A DNA stretch of 64,000 bases from Poriferisphaera corsica (GTDB lineage Bacteria; Planctomycetota; Phycisphaerae; Phycisphaerales; Phycisphaeraceae): positions 2,464,175 to 2,528,174 of the forward strand of contig NZ_CP036425.1 of NCBI RefSeq assembly GCF_007747445.1, read 5' to 3'. A program made the translations under genes and the position numbers. Positions 26,424 to 34,657 of this stretch are shown in pieces. Every line of letters starts with the position of its first letter. Positions within the stretch are counted from its first letter, which is position 1. The notes beneath the pieces are model-generated. The model saw only the letters and a list, made by a program, of their open reading frames with translations. It was not told the origin of the DNA and did no database searches.

Positions 26424-27731
26424 ATGTCAGGACGACACTTCATCATCATATGCCTGCTCTCGATCGCACCGATCCTATGCGCACAAACCTCCTCCTCACC
26501 TGACACTCAAACTCCTAATACCGCACTCCCCCCCGTTAACGCCACCATCACCAACGCCGCCGATCATTACAACGCAGCCTTCAATCTGCTCACCCTCTCA
26601 GCCGATCAGCAATCCCTCCTCCACACACTAATCACAACCTATACCCTCGGCCAAACCCTCTCTGAGTCCGACCTCTCCGCAGCTCAAAACCTCTTAAAAT
26701 CCAGTCAAAACGCAATCATCACCCTCCGATCGATCAACCCAGATCTACCCACACGTTGGCCCCGTGATCTCACCAACGCATCCACTTACAATCAGCCCCT
26801 CCCCCATCTCCCCAATATCAAGCATACCGCCTCGCTCATCCATCTCGACGCCCTCATTGCCGCACACCTCAAGGACAACCGCCGACTCACCGCAGACTTA
26901 CTCCACCTCATCACACTCTCTCAATCTCTTGCCGCCGACGAACACATCCCAGCCGTCAAAACCCGTATCGAAATCCTCCTCATTTTTGCGCAACTCGAAC
27001 ACCTCCTCCCCCTCAACATCCTCACCCCCAATCAGCTCCGCGACATCCAACGCAAACTCTATAACACCCAGCTTATCCCGCAGGCCAAAGCCGCCATACT
27101 CTACCAACGATCCCAAGCCCTCATCTACACACGCGACTACATCACCGATCTCATCGACCCGCAAGCCAACCTCACACCCGATGAACTCTCCTCAAACAAA
27201 CAAACCCTCACCCGCCTAACAACTGAATTCCTCCTCCGCCTCGACAACTACGATTTCAACTACTCCGATCTACTCAAGCAAACCCAGCAGCTGCCCGATT
27301 CTGAAATACTCAGCAAAAACCTACTCCCTCAATACATCCGCCTCGTTTCACAAGACCTCGCCACCGCTCAAGCCCGCCTCAACACATTCATCGTTGCCCT
27401 CGCCCTCCAACGCTATCAGCTCACCAACGGCTCCTACCCCACTTCACTCGAACCACTCACACCTGACCTCCTCCCAAACATTCCCATCGACCCCTTCAAT
27501 CGCTCACCACTCCGATACAAGCACACCCAAAATGCTGTCGTCATTTATGCTCTTGGCCCCGACCATCTCGATAACCAAGCTCGCGCCTACACCTCAAACG
27601 CCACCCCAACATTTGGCTACCTCCCCGCTTCACCTCCCCCCTCCTATATCTACACCGACATCACATTCAATCTCGGCCCATACCAGCAAATAAACTTCCC
27701 TCAATCTCTCGCGCCCTCCCCCTCCAAATAA
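26424..27731 (+). CDS. Secreted protein, paralogue 3, with a pseudopilin-like C-terminal motif
   Basis: A 435-aa protein with a signal sequence (MSGRHFIIICLLSIAPILCA). Its middle (LIHLDALIAAHLKDNRR, LITLSQSLAADEHI) aligns with the two genes before it. The C-terminal module LALQRYQLTNGSYPTSLEPL, then IPIDPFNRSPLRYKH and ALGPDHLDN, is close to that of paralogue 2. An alternative in-frame start at 26295 would bury the signal sequence. No ribosome site is obvious. Function unknown; tandem duplication followed by divergence is the simplest history. Confidence 0.75.
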   Translation: MSGRHFIIICLLSIAPILCAQTSSSPDTQTPNTALPPVNATITNAADHYNAAFNLLTLSADQQSLLHTLITTYTLGQTLSESDLSAAQNLLKSSQNAIITLRSINPDLPTRWPRDLTNASTYNQPLPHLPNIKHTASLIHLDALIAAHLKDNRRLTADLLHLITLSQSLAADEHIPAVKTRIEILLIFAQLEHLLPLNILTPNQLRDIQRKLYNTQLIPQAKAAILYQRSQALIYTRDYITDLIDPQANLTPDELSSNKQTLTRLTTEFLLRLDNYDFNYSDLLKQTQQLPDSEILSKNLLPQYIRLVSQDLATAQARLNTFIVALALQRYQLTNGSYPTSLEPLTPDLLPNIPIDPFNRSPLRYKHTQNAVVIYALGPDHLDNQARAYTSNATPTFGYLPASPPPSYIYTDITFNLGPYQQINFPQSLAPSPSK

Positions 27732-27835
27732 CCTTCCCCTCACAACACCCGCTCTCCTCAATAATTTGCCCACCCTCAGCAACATAATCCTTTCTATAAC
27801 AGCATATAACTTTTCAAAACTTATCACGAATTAGC

Positions 27836-27841
27836 TATACT
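27836..27841 (+). promoter_or_regulatory. Possible -10 box for rhaB
   Basis: TATACT with TTCAAA 17 bp upstream, 65 bp before the rhaB ATG. The surrounding 60 bp are distinctly A/T-rich. Confidence 0.3.
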
Positions 27842-27905
27842 CATCACGTCTATTTGTTCGATCACTCAGTAATTATGTTGCATCTTCTCACCGCGGAGCA
27901 AAACC

Positions 27906-29417
27906 ATGCCCAACCCTCTTGGCTTCATCGCTTTCGACCTCGGCGCAGAGTCCGGCCGCACCATTCTCGCATCCCTTCAAAGCGACACCATCTCTCTCCA
28001 AGAAATAAACCGATTCCTCAACCTCCCGCAACACACACCTTCTGGCTACCACTGGGCAATCATCGAAACTTGGCGACATCTCCAAGACGGCCTCACCAAA
28101 GCCGCCGCTCATGCCCGCAAAAACAACATCGACCTCATCTCACTCGGCGTCGACACCTGGGGCGTTGACTACGCCTTACTCGGCCCAGCCAACCAACTCC
28201 TCGGCCTCCCCTTCGCCTACCGCGATGACCGCAATCCTCCCGCCATGCAAGCAGCGCTCCAAACCATTCCCCCCAAAGATCTCTATGCCGCCACAGGCAT
28301 CCAATTCCTTCCCTTCAACTCCCTCTTCCAACTCCTCGCCCAAAAGCACGCCAACCCCATCCCACTCCAGCACGCACAGCACATCCTCTTCATCCCCGAC
28401 CTGCTCCACTACTTCTTCTCAGGCATACCTGCCAACGAAGCCACCATCGCCTCAACCTCTCAGATGCTCAACCCACGCACAGGCAAATGGGCCACACAGC
28501 TCTTCGCCAAACTACACCTCCCCACCCACTTCCTTCACAACATCCGGCCCGCCGCTTCAACCCTCGGCCCAATCACCCCCGATATAGCCTCACGCTGCAA
28601 CTGCCCACCCATCAAAGTCATCCTGCCCGGCTCACACGACACTGCCTCCGCCATCGCCGCCGTTCCTGTCGACACTCAAAACTCAAGCAATTGGGCCTAC
28701 CTTTCCTCCGGCACATGGTCTCTCATGGGCGCCGAAATCGATCAACCCATCCTCACCGATGCCGCACGCGAAGCCGGTTTCACCAATGAACGCGGTGTCG
28801 AAAATAAAATCCGCTTCCTCAAAAACATCGCCGGTCTTTGGCTCGTCCAGGAAGTCCGACGCGACTACCTCACACAAGGCACAACCTACGACTACCCAGA
28901 ACTCACCACCGCCGCCGCCCAAGCCGATCCTTTCCGAACACTCATCAACCCCGCACACGCACCTTTCAGTACCCCCAATAACATCCACCAAAAAATCGCT
29001 GACTTTGCCACCACCACTTCCCAGCCCATCCCCCAGACCCATGGCCAGCTCACCCGTACTTGCCTCGAATCCCTCGCTTTCGCCTATCGTGATACGCACC
29101 GCAAACTCCAAACGCTTCTTAAACAGCCCATCGACACACTCCATATCGTCGGCGGTGGCGGTAAAAACGACCTCCTCAACCAAATGACCGCCGATGCCAC
29201 CGGCTGTACCGTCATCGTCGGCCCATACGAAGCCACTGCCATCGGCAACGCGCTCACCCAAGCCATCGGCTCTCGCCACGTCCGAAACCTACATCATCTC
29301 CGACAAATCGTCCGAAACTCATTCGATCTCAAAACCTTCTCCCCCCAGAATACCACCGCCTACGATCACCAAGCAGATCGCTTCGCCGATCTCTGCCAAA
29401 CCGATACAAATTGTTAA
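27906..29417 (+). CDS. rhaB: Rhamnulokinase
   Basis: FGGY-family kinase that phosphorylates L-rhamnulose to rhamnulose-1-phosphate. FDLGAESGRTILA is the N-terminal ATP-binding part, VDTWGVDYALL carries the sugar-contacting residues, and PGSHDTASAIAAVP with YLSSGTWSLMG is the phosphate-binding region. The C-terminal IVGGGGKNDLLNQMTADATG, followed by EATAIGNALTQAIG, completes the fold. The 503-aa length is normal. No rhamnose isomerase or aldolase lies next to it. A 13-bp inverted repeat begins at its stop codon. Confidence 0.93.
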   Translation: MPNPLGFIAFDLGAESGRTILASLQSDTISLQEINRFLNLPQHTPSGYHWAIIETWRHLQDGLTKAAAHARKNNIDLISLGVDTWGVDYALLGPANQLLGLPFAYRDDRNPPAMQAALQTIPPKDLYAATGIQFLPFNSLFQLLAQKHANPIPLQHAQHILFIPDLLHYFFSGIPANEATIASTSQMLNPRTGKWATQLFAKLHLPTHFLHNIRPAASTLGPITPDIASRCNCPPIKVILPGSHDTASAIAAVPVDTQNSSNWAYLSSGTWSLMGAEIDQPILTDAAREAGFTNERGVENKIRFLKNIAGLWLVQEVRRDYLTQGTTYDYPELTTAAAQADPFRTLINPAHAPFSTPNNIHQKIADFATTTSQPIPQTHGQLTRTCLESLAFAYRDTHRKLQTLLKQPIDTLHIVGGGGKNDLLNQMTADATGCTVIVGPYEATAIGNALTQAIGSRHVRNLHHLRQIVRNSFDLKTFSPQNTTAYDHQADRFADLCQTDTNC

Positions 29418-29491
29418 TTACATCGGCAAAAATTTAAAACTTTTTTCTAACCACTGATTAGCTTTCTGGACGCTTTTCGTAATTAACAATT
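29409..29491. repeat. 13-bp inverted repeat flanking the rhaB 3' end
   Basis: AATTGTTAATTAC (29409-29421) and GTAATTAACAATT (29479-29491) are perfect inverses, 57 bp apart. The left arm contains the rhaB TAA codon. Confidence 0.55.
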
Positions 29492-30042
29492 CCGAAGCTC
29501 ACCTCCATCACCACACCACTTTCCCCCCCACCTTCTCGCCCGATCTAACACCCTCGACCACCCCCCAATCCCCTCACAACCGCCTATCACAATACCCCAC
29601 GTATCTCACACCAAGCCTCTCAAACCGATTCCCACACACGCCTCCGCTATTTCTTCCGAAATCCATATCCACTTTGTCCGACTTTCGTATACCCCGTACA
29701 ACACATTTCCCAAATACCGTCTGGACACACTTCAATTTCGTTTTATCATGACCGCTTAAATTTTTTAGTTTTTCGTTAAAAAACAGTGAATCTTATTGGC
29801 AGATCCCCGCAACGATTGCCGATAGATTTGAGAATATCGGACAGATACCCAAAACGCTCACACACTCTCATCTGTTCGCTCCGCTTGGCTTGAGTGGTAT
29901 TAAGCAGGCACGCAAAACCATGACTTTCTTTCACAACTCAACAACCATGACTCACTCCCCCCATGTGACAAGAACACTCACAACCCCACACGCGCCTGCT
30001 CCAATTACCCCAAACCCTACAGACCAACTTAATGTTTTTCCT
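29418..30042. other. Gene-free region after rhaB
   Basis: About 625 bp, C-rich on the plus strand, with no convincing gene on either strand. It holds the right arm of the 13-bp inverted repeat and several A/T tracts near 29750-29785. A promoter for the next gene may lie here but I could not place it. Confidence 0.4.
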
Positions 30043-30179
30043 GCAGGGCAAATTAGTACCGACCTAGTGGCCTAAAGTTAAAGGCTGCCTTACGCAACGC
30101 CGATGTTGCGCCATAGCGTTTCATACAAGACCTCGACTCAGCACCGAGGCAAACGCAAACTACCGCTGGAGATCAAGCC
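30043..30179 (+). promoter_or_regulatory. Structured 5' leader of the GspE-N-like gene
   Basis: Successive hairpins end directly at the start codon. GCCT/AGGC arms lie near 30070-30085, CGCAAC/GTTGCG near 30094-30110, and a nested structure has GCGTTT (30116-30121) pairing with AAACGC (30151-30156) around CCTCG/CGAGG (30131-30149). This suggests a regulatory leader RNA; no known riboswitch class fits. Confidence 0.4.
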
Positions 30180-30680
30180 ATGCGTCCACTTAAAGCTGCA
30201 AACGGTTCTGCACTCAAACAACAACCCGCCGATGACCCCGGCCCCAATCTTAAACTCACAACCTCACCACCCAACAATGTCAGACCCGTCAGTAAACCCA
30301 ATCATCTACTTGATCAGAACAAAGAACACCTCAACTGGACTTCTGACGACCACTCAGAAGCCGAAATCCACGAAGAGCAATCAAACGTCGGCGACATGAT
30401 CCTCGACTCCAGACCCATCAACCTCTTCAACGAAACCTTCGATCAAACCTGCCTCAGCATGCTCACCCCCGAGCTCGCTTGGCAGAACCTCGTCCTACCC
30501 ATCCGCATGCACGAAGGCACCCTCATCTGTGCCACCACCAAGTCCATGCTCGACGCCGCACTAAACATGCTCCAACAGCACCTCACCGAAACACCCTTCA
30601 AACTCACACTCGTCGAATCGCACCTCCTCGAAATGTTCATCGCAGAACGTTACGACTATGAAGGTGTTGATGAAGCCTAA
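30180..30680 (+). CDS. Stand-alone GspE N-terminal (MshEN-like) domain protein
   Basis: A 166-aa soluble protein. The first 80 residues are polar and low-complexity. The C-terminal half reads FDQTCLSMLTPELAWQNLVL, PIRMHEGTLICATTKSMLDA and LVESHLLEMFIAERYDYEG. This matches the N-terminal domain of type II secretion/type IV pilus ATPases (PEELAxxxxVLPLxxxxGxLxVAxxDP...I..ai...Y), some of which bind cyclic di-GMP. No ATPase domain follows, so it is not a pilus motor. The usual DP is replaced by TK. It may be an adaptor for pilus or secretion machinery; this is inference. A terminator follows. Confidence 0.6.
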   Translation: MRPLKAANGSALKQQPADDPGPNLKLTTSPPNNVRPVSKPNHLLDQNKEHLNWTSDDHSEAEIHEEQSNVGDMILDSRPINLFNETFDQTCLSMLTPELAWQNLVLPIRMHEGTLICATTKSMLDAALNMLQQHLTETPFKLTLVESHLLEMFIAERYDYEGVDEA

Positions 30681-30752
30681 AGCAGCCTGCACAACTGCCT
30701 ATCGCATACTAAAAAGAAAATATAGATAAAGCACATAACTGCTCAGAAAAAA

Positions 30753-30776
30753 CCCTGCTTCACCGTAGGGCTTTTT
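30753..30776 (+). terminator. Intrinsic terminator
   Basis: CCCTGC and GTAGGG arms with one G-U pair, TTCACC loop, then TTTTT after CT. A-run on the 5' side. Confidence 0.8.
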
Positions 30777-30831
30777 CATATTCACCCTCATACGACATGA
30801 CCACACACACACTATCGCTTAACATTTACGC

Positions 30832-32511
30832 ATGAAAAGCACAACAATCCTGATCTGCCTCAGCATCAGCATCATCCTTTTCTCACCCCTCAACCTAACC
30901 GCTCAACAAGCCTCAAACACCTACAACATCATCCCTCAGCCTCAAAAAATCGAGCCCATCGGCGACCCCTTCGTCCTCACCTCTCAAACCTTCATCCTCG
31001 CAAAAACACCCGACACCGAACCCCTCGCCAAGCAACTCATCGACTACATCCTCCCCTCCTCAGGCTTCGCGCCCATGATCTCCAACCATGAACGCGACAG
31101 CAGTGTCATCATCCTCTCAACTGATAACCCAGACCCCATACTCGGCGATGAAGGCTACACACTCACCGTCACTCCCAAAAACATCACCATCAACGCCAAC
31201 ACCACCACCGGCATCTTCTACGGCATACAAACATTCCGACAACTCATGCCCGTACAAGCCTTCTCTCCTTCCGAGGATGACGACGAGCATACCCACTGGG
31301 CCATCCCCGGCGTCCGTATCACCGATACGCCACGCTTCAAATACCGCGGCCTCATGCTCGATGAGGCCCGCAATTTCCACGGCAAAACATTCGTCAAACG
31401 ACTCCTCGACATCATGGCCATCCACAAACTCAACCGCCTTCACTGGCACCTCACCGACGACCAAGGTTGGCGCATCGAAATCAAACGCTACCCCCTCCTC
31501 ACTTCCTACGGCTCCATTCGCGCCGAATCACCATTCGCCAACAATCGCAACCTCGGTAACGACACCGTCTACGGCCCACACTTCTACACACAACAAGATA
31601 TCCGTGAAATCGTTGACTACGCCAAAAAAAGACACATCGAAATCCTTCCCGAAATCGAAATGCCTGGCCACGCCCAAGCCGCCATCGCATCCTACCCATA
31701 CCTCGGCAACAGCATGGACCCCATCCCCGTCCGCACCACATGGGGCATCTCCAGCCACATCTTCAACCTCGAAGAACGCACCTTCCTTTTCCTCGAAAAT
31801 ATCCTCGATGAAGTCGCCGAATTATTCCCCTATCAATACATCCATATTGGTGGCGATGAAGTCCCAAAGAATGAATGGGTCAACAACCCGCTTGCAAAGC
31901 AGATCATGGATCAAAATGGCTTCACCAACATCGAACAGCTTCAAGGCTATTTCGTGAATAGAATTGAAGAGTTCCTATTAACCAAGGACAAATACATTGT
32001 TGGATGGGACGAAATCCTTGAAGGCGGCATTCAACCCTCCGCCACGATCATGAGTTGGCGTGGTACCGAAGGCGGCATCGCCGCAGCCAAAGCTGGACAC
32101 AACGTCATCATGACCCCGACCACACACGTCTACCTCGATTACTATCAAGCCCGTAACACTCGACGTGAACCACCCGCTATCGGTGGTTACCTCCCCCTGC
32201 AAAAAGTTTACAGTTTCAACCCCACCGAAGGTATTGAACCCGATGATGCCGAACGTGTACTCGGCGTTCAAGGCAATATCTGGACCGAATATATGCTGGC
32301 TCCTTGGCAGGTGGAATGGATGGCCTTCCCCCGCGGTATTGCCATCGCTGAGATCGGCTGGTCACCGCAAGATAATCGCGACTACACCAACTTCCATGAT
32401 CGCCTCAAAACCCACCTCAAGCGGCTCGACTATATGAATGTCTACTATCGCCCCCTCGATAGTGAAACCGAACCCCATACCCCAAACCCTAAACCATCAG
32501 CCAATCAATAA
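30832..32511 (+). CDS. Secreted beta-N-acetylhexosaminidase (GH20)
   Basis: Glycoside hydrolase that removes terminal GlcNAc or GalNAc from glycans or chitin fragments. A signal sequence (ILICLSISIILFSPLNLTAQ) is followed by the GH20 N-terminal beta/alpha domain (to about residue 165) and the TIM barrel. Visible motifs are KYRGLMLDEARNFHG, HWHLTDDQGWRIEIKRYP, EIEMPGHAQAAIASYP, the catalytic HIGGDEVPK near residue 341, GWDEILEGG and SWRGTEGG. The 559-aa length fits. Base use changes from strongly C-ending codons to mixed ones around 31850, inside the gene. Confidence 0.93.
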   Translation: MKSTTILICLSISIILFSPLNLTAQQASNTYNIIPQPQKIEPIGDPFVLTSQTFILAKTPDTEPLAKQLIDYILPSSGFAPMISNHERDSSVIILSTDNPDPILGDEGYTLTVTPKNITINANTTTGIFYGIQTFRQLMPVQAFSPSEDDDEHTHWAIPGVRITDTPRFKYRGLMLDEARNFHGKTFVKRLLDIMAIHKLNRLHWHLTDDQGWRIEIKRYPLLTSYGSIRAESPFANNRNLGNDTVYGPHFYTQQDIREIVDYAKKRHIEILPEIEMPGHAQAAIASYPYLGNSMDPIPVRTTWGISSHIFNLEERTFLFLENILDEVAELFPYQYIHIGGDEVPKNEWVNNPLAKQIMDQNGFTNIEQLQGYFVNRIEEFLLTKDKYIVGWDEILEGGIQPSATIMSWRGTEGGIAAAKAGHNVIMTPTTHVYLDYYQARNTRREPPAIGGYLPLQKVYSFNPTEGIEPDDAERVLGVQGNIWTEYMLAPWQVEWMAFPRGIAIAEIGWSPQDNRDYTNFHDRLKTHLKRLDYMNVYYRPLDSETEPHTPNPKPSANQ

Positions 32512-32725
32512 TACTTAAACCCTACAAATATAGTCTTAATACGACTTTTCATGCGATCTATTTGTCATCTCCAAATGCATATGCGATAATACACTCTTAC
32601 TGTCATTGGCATGCCTAACCATTGACTGCACACGATAAAAATATAACCGCCTGTGTTCCCTTCCTGTTCATCACTTGCAATAAGTGAGATGATGTAGATC
32701 AGACAGGGACAGTAAAAGGTCAGTT

Positions 32726-33082
32726 ATGAAAAAAGTCGGAATCATTCGTTGCCAACAAACAGAGCATCTTTGCCCAGGCACCTCTTGCTTTAAAGCGGCA
32801 TCAACAGGCAGGTTCAATTTTGAACCATTTGGCCCATGCGAAATCATCGGTTTTATCAGTTGCGGCGGCTGCCCCGGCAAACAGGCGGTTGCCCGTTCGG
32901 CTGAGATGGTGAAACGCGGCGCGGAAGCGATTTTTATGGGTACTTGTATTGCCAAAGGTACGCCGATCGGCTTTGCTTGCCCCCACTGGGAACAGATGAA
33001 ACAGGCAATCGAAAAGAAGATCGGCCCGAACATCCCGCTCATCATCGGTACCCATCCTGCCCCGGGTGATAAGGCCAAATAA
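32726..33082 (+). CDS. CGGC-domain protein
   Basis: A 118-aa protein with nine cysteines in a pattern typical of the CGGC domain. RCQQTEHLCPGTSCF is at the N-terminus, GFISCGGCPGKQAVARSAEM in the middle, then GTCIAKG and CPHWEQM. These proteins are proposed to bind metal or be redox-active, but no reaction is established. AAGG 7 nt before the ATG supports the start. It is a single-gene unit closed by a strong terminator; the next gene is over 500 bp away. Confidence 0.85.
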   Translation: MKKVGIIRCQQTEHLCPGTSCFKAASTGRFNFEPFGPCEIIGFISCGGCPGKQAVARSAEMVKRGAEAIFMGTCIAKGTPIGFACPHWEQMKQAIEKKIGPNIPLIIGTHPAPGDKAK

Positions 33083-33605
33083 AGTCAGTCTCTCATTTAC
33101 GATTAGATTGAGTACGGAGCAAAACGTGCGTACAAACATGATCTGTGCGCACGTTTTGCTTTGCTTTTAAACAATTCGCGAAGCGCGCACAAACACACCC
33201 CTAAATGCCTTTAAAGCTTATAAATCAGACAGCGGCCAACATTTAGAGCACATATTCAAAACACTCAGAAATCGACACAAAACAGTAAACTTTGGTTAGA
33301 AACAGGCAAGGTTTAATGAGCTATTGCATGTAATAACCCAAAAAGTGTGTTTATCCACAGCTGATTTTGCGCACAGATGCGCGTCTCAGAAAATTTCCGT
33401 GCGCTCAAACCCGCCTCACAGCAGCGATTGAAACTCATTACTCATTCCACTCTTTGTATCAGTTCTATGGATTATCCGCGATCTGCTAATACTTCTGTGC
33501 GCACAAAAACAACGTCCACCTCGCTTATCGCATTCAGCTTGCGAATAATCCAATATTCTGTTTTGCGAATACCCTTGGCTGATCAAAGAATGACAGGAGC
33601 TGAGA
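33083..33605. other. Gene-free region with clustered GTGCGC motifs
   Basis: 523 bp with a terminator at its left end and no gene. GTGCGC-type sites occur near 33126, 33145, 33184, 33368, 33378, 33400 and 33497, some in the palindrome TGTGCGCAC. The same core recurs at 63887-63897 and 63974-63984. Confidence 0.5.
33119..33166 (+). terminator. Intrinsic terminator of the CGGC gene
   Basis: GCAAAACGTGCG (33119-33130) pairs perfectly with CGCACGTTTTGC (33148-33159), followed by T-rich TTTGCTTTT. Confidence 0.8.
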
Positions 33606-34196
33606 ATGAGTAACTCATCGAATAAAATCCTTCTCATCACTGGCGACTTCGGTGAGGATTATGAGTACATTGCCCCCTACACCATGCTCAAAGCGTTAGG
33701 TTTTGAGGTTGAGGTTGGCTGTCCAAGTAAATTGGCAGGAGATACGGTTGCTTCTTGTGTTCATGATATGAATGACAAGTACCAGACGGTAACGGAGTGG
33801 GAGGGGCATCGGATCAACCTAACCGTGACGCTGGATGAAATTAATGCTGAGGATTACATCGCGTTAATCGTGCCGGGCGGCCGTTCTTGTGAATATCTTA
33901 GAACCTATTCGAAAGTTAGACACATTGCGACTCATTTTATCGAGAGCAATAAACCAATCGCAGCGATCTGCCGCGGGCCACAGATCCTGCTGGCAACGGG
34001 GTTGATGAAGGGGCGGCGGATGACTGGTAATTTTGTCGTACAAACGGAAGTCGAGTTAGCCGGTGCTGAATATGTGAAGCTAGGGCATGAGGGGGTTGTC
34101 GTTGATGGCAACCTCGTGACGGCTGTCGAATGGCATGGTATGTGGATGTGGTTAAGAGAGTTTATGAAAGTGCTTGGTATTCAAGTTACGTTGTAA
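33606..34196 (+). CDS. DJ-1/PfpI-family protein
   Basis: A 196-aa class I glutamine amidotransferase-like protein. The core IALIVPGGRSCEYL is the acidic elbow, and PIAAICRGPQILLATG carries the nucleophilic cysteine, where Arg replaces the common His after Cys. The C-terminal VEWHGMWMWLREFM provides the late His. Members include chaperones, glyoxalases and proteases; the function here is unclear. GGAG about 7 nt before the ATG supports the start. It is preceded by the GTGCGC-rich region. Confidence 0.9.
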   Translation: MSNSSNKILLITGDFGEDYEYIAPYTMLKALGFEVEVGCPSKLAGDTVASCVHDMNDKYQTVTEWEGHRINLTVTLDEINAEDYIALIVPGGRSCEYLRTYSKVRHIATHFIESNKPIAAICRGPQILLATGLMKGRRMTGNFVVQTEVELAGAEYVKLGHEGVVVDGNLVTAVEWHGMWMWLREFMKVLGIQVTL

Positions 34197-34278
34197 TTCT
34201 AGAGCGTCTTGTGTAAATCCACACTTGTTGACCAGAAAGTCGTTTACGATTGATGTATCAATGATATAGAATTCTAAC

Positions 34279-34597
34279 ATGCAAGTAAGATTGACTGATC
34301 ATCAAGATTCGATAGAGATATTTGAAGGCAAGCTCCCTTTTACTCAGGGCAAAATGTATCCTGTCATTGGCATCTGTGCAGATTATTATCGTGGTTTTTG
34401 GGGAAGATCGGAAACCGAGCTTGTATCCGTCACATTTATTTGTAAGCAATGGCGCAGCAGTACCAAAGCATTGGATTGTTACGCACGGCAGTGAGGGGGA
34501 GATCTATGCTGATCCGCCGGGCCTGGATAAAACAGGGTTTTATGAAGATTATTTTGATGGTATCGATGAAGCAATAACGACGTTTAAGCTGAATTAG
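34279..34597 (+). pseudogene. Small gene split by a +1 frameshift
   Basis: Two overlapping frames look like halves of one protein of about 105 aa. The first frame gives MQVRLTDHQDSIEIFEGKLP and then GKMYPVIGICADYYRGFWGR before turning nonsensical. The second frame takes over near 34435 with FVSNGAAVPKHWIVTHGSEG and continues to FDGIDEAITTFKLN, ending at 34597. A one-base shift near 34420-34440 would join them. Either the gene is inactivated, the shift is programmed, or there is a sequencing error. The family was not recognised. A terminator directly after it suggests it was a real gene. Confidence 0.55.
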
Positions 34598-34604
34598 AAA
34601 AATA

Positions 34605-34634
34605 AAAACGACGACCATCCGGCCGTCGTTTTTT
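34605..34634. terminator. Bidirectional intrinsic terminator
   Basis: AAAACGACG and CGTCGTTTT arms with a 10-nt loop. A/T runs on both sides serve the frameshifted gene and cysS. Confidence 0.9.
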
Positions 34635-34657
34635 AATCTTGAATCTGTTCACTCATA

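Noticed and set aside
30043-30120. Cyclic-di-GMP-I riboswitch
   Set aside because: Only the GGGCAAA piece matches; the second conserved half (ACGCAAAGCC) is missing, so I report only an unassigned structured leader.
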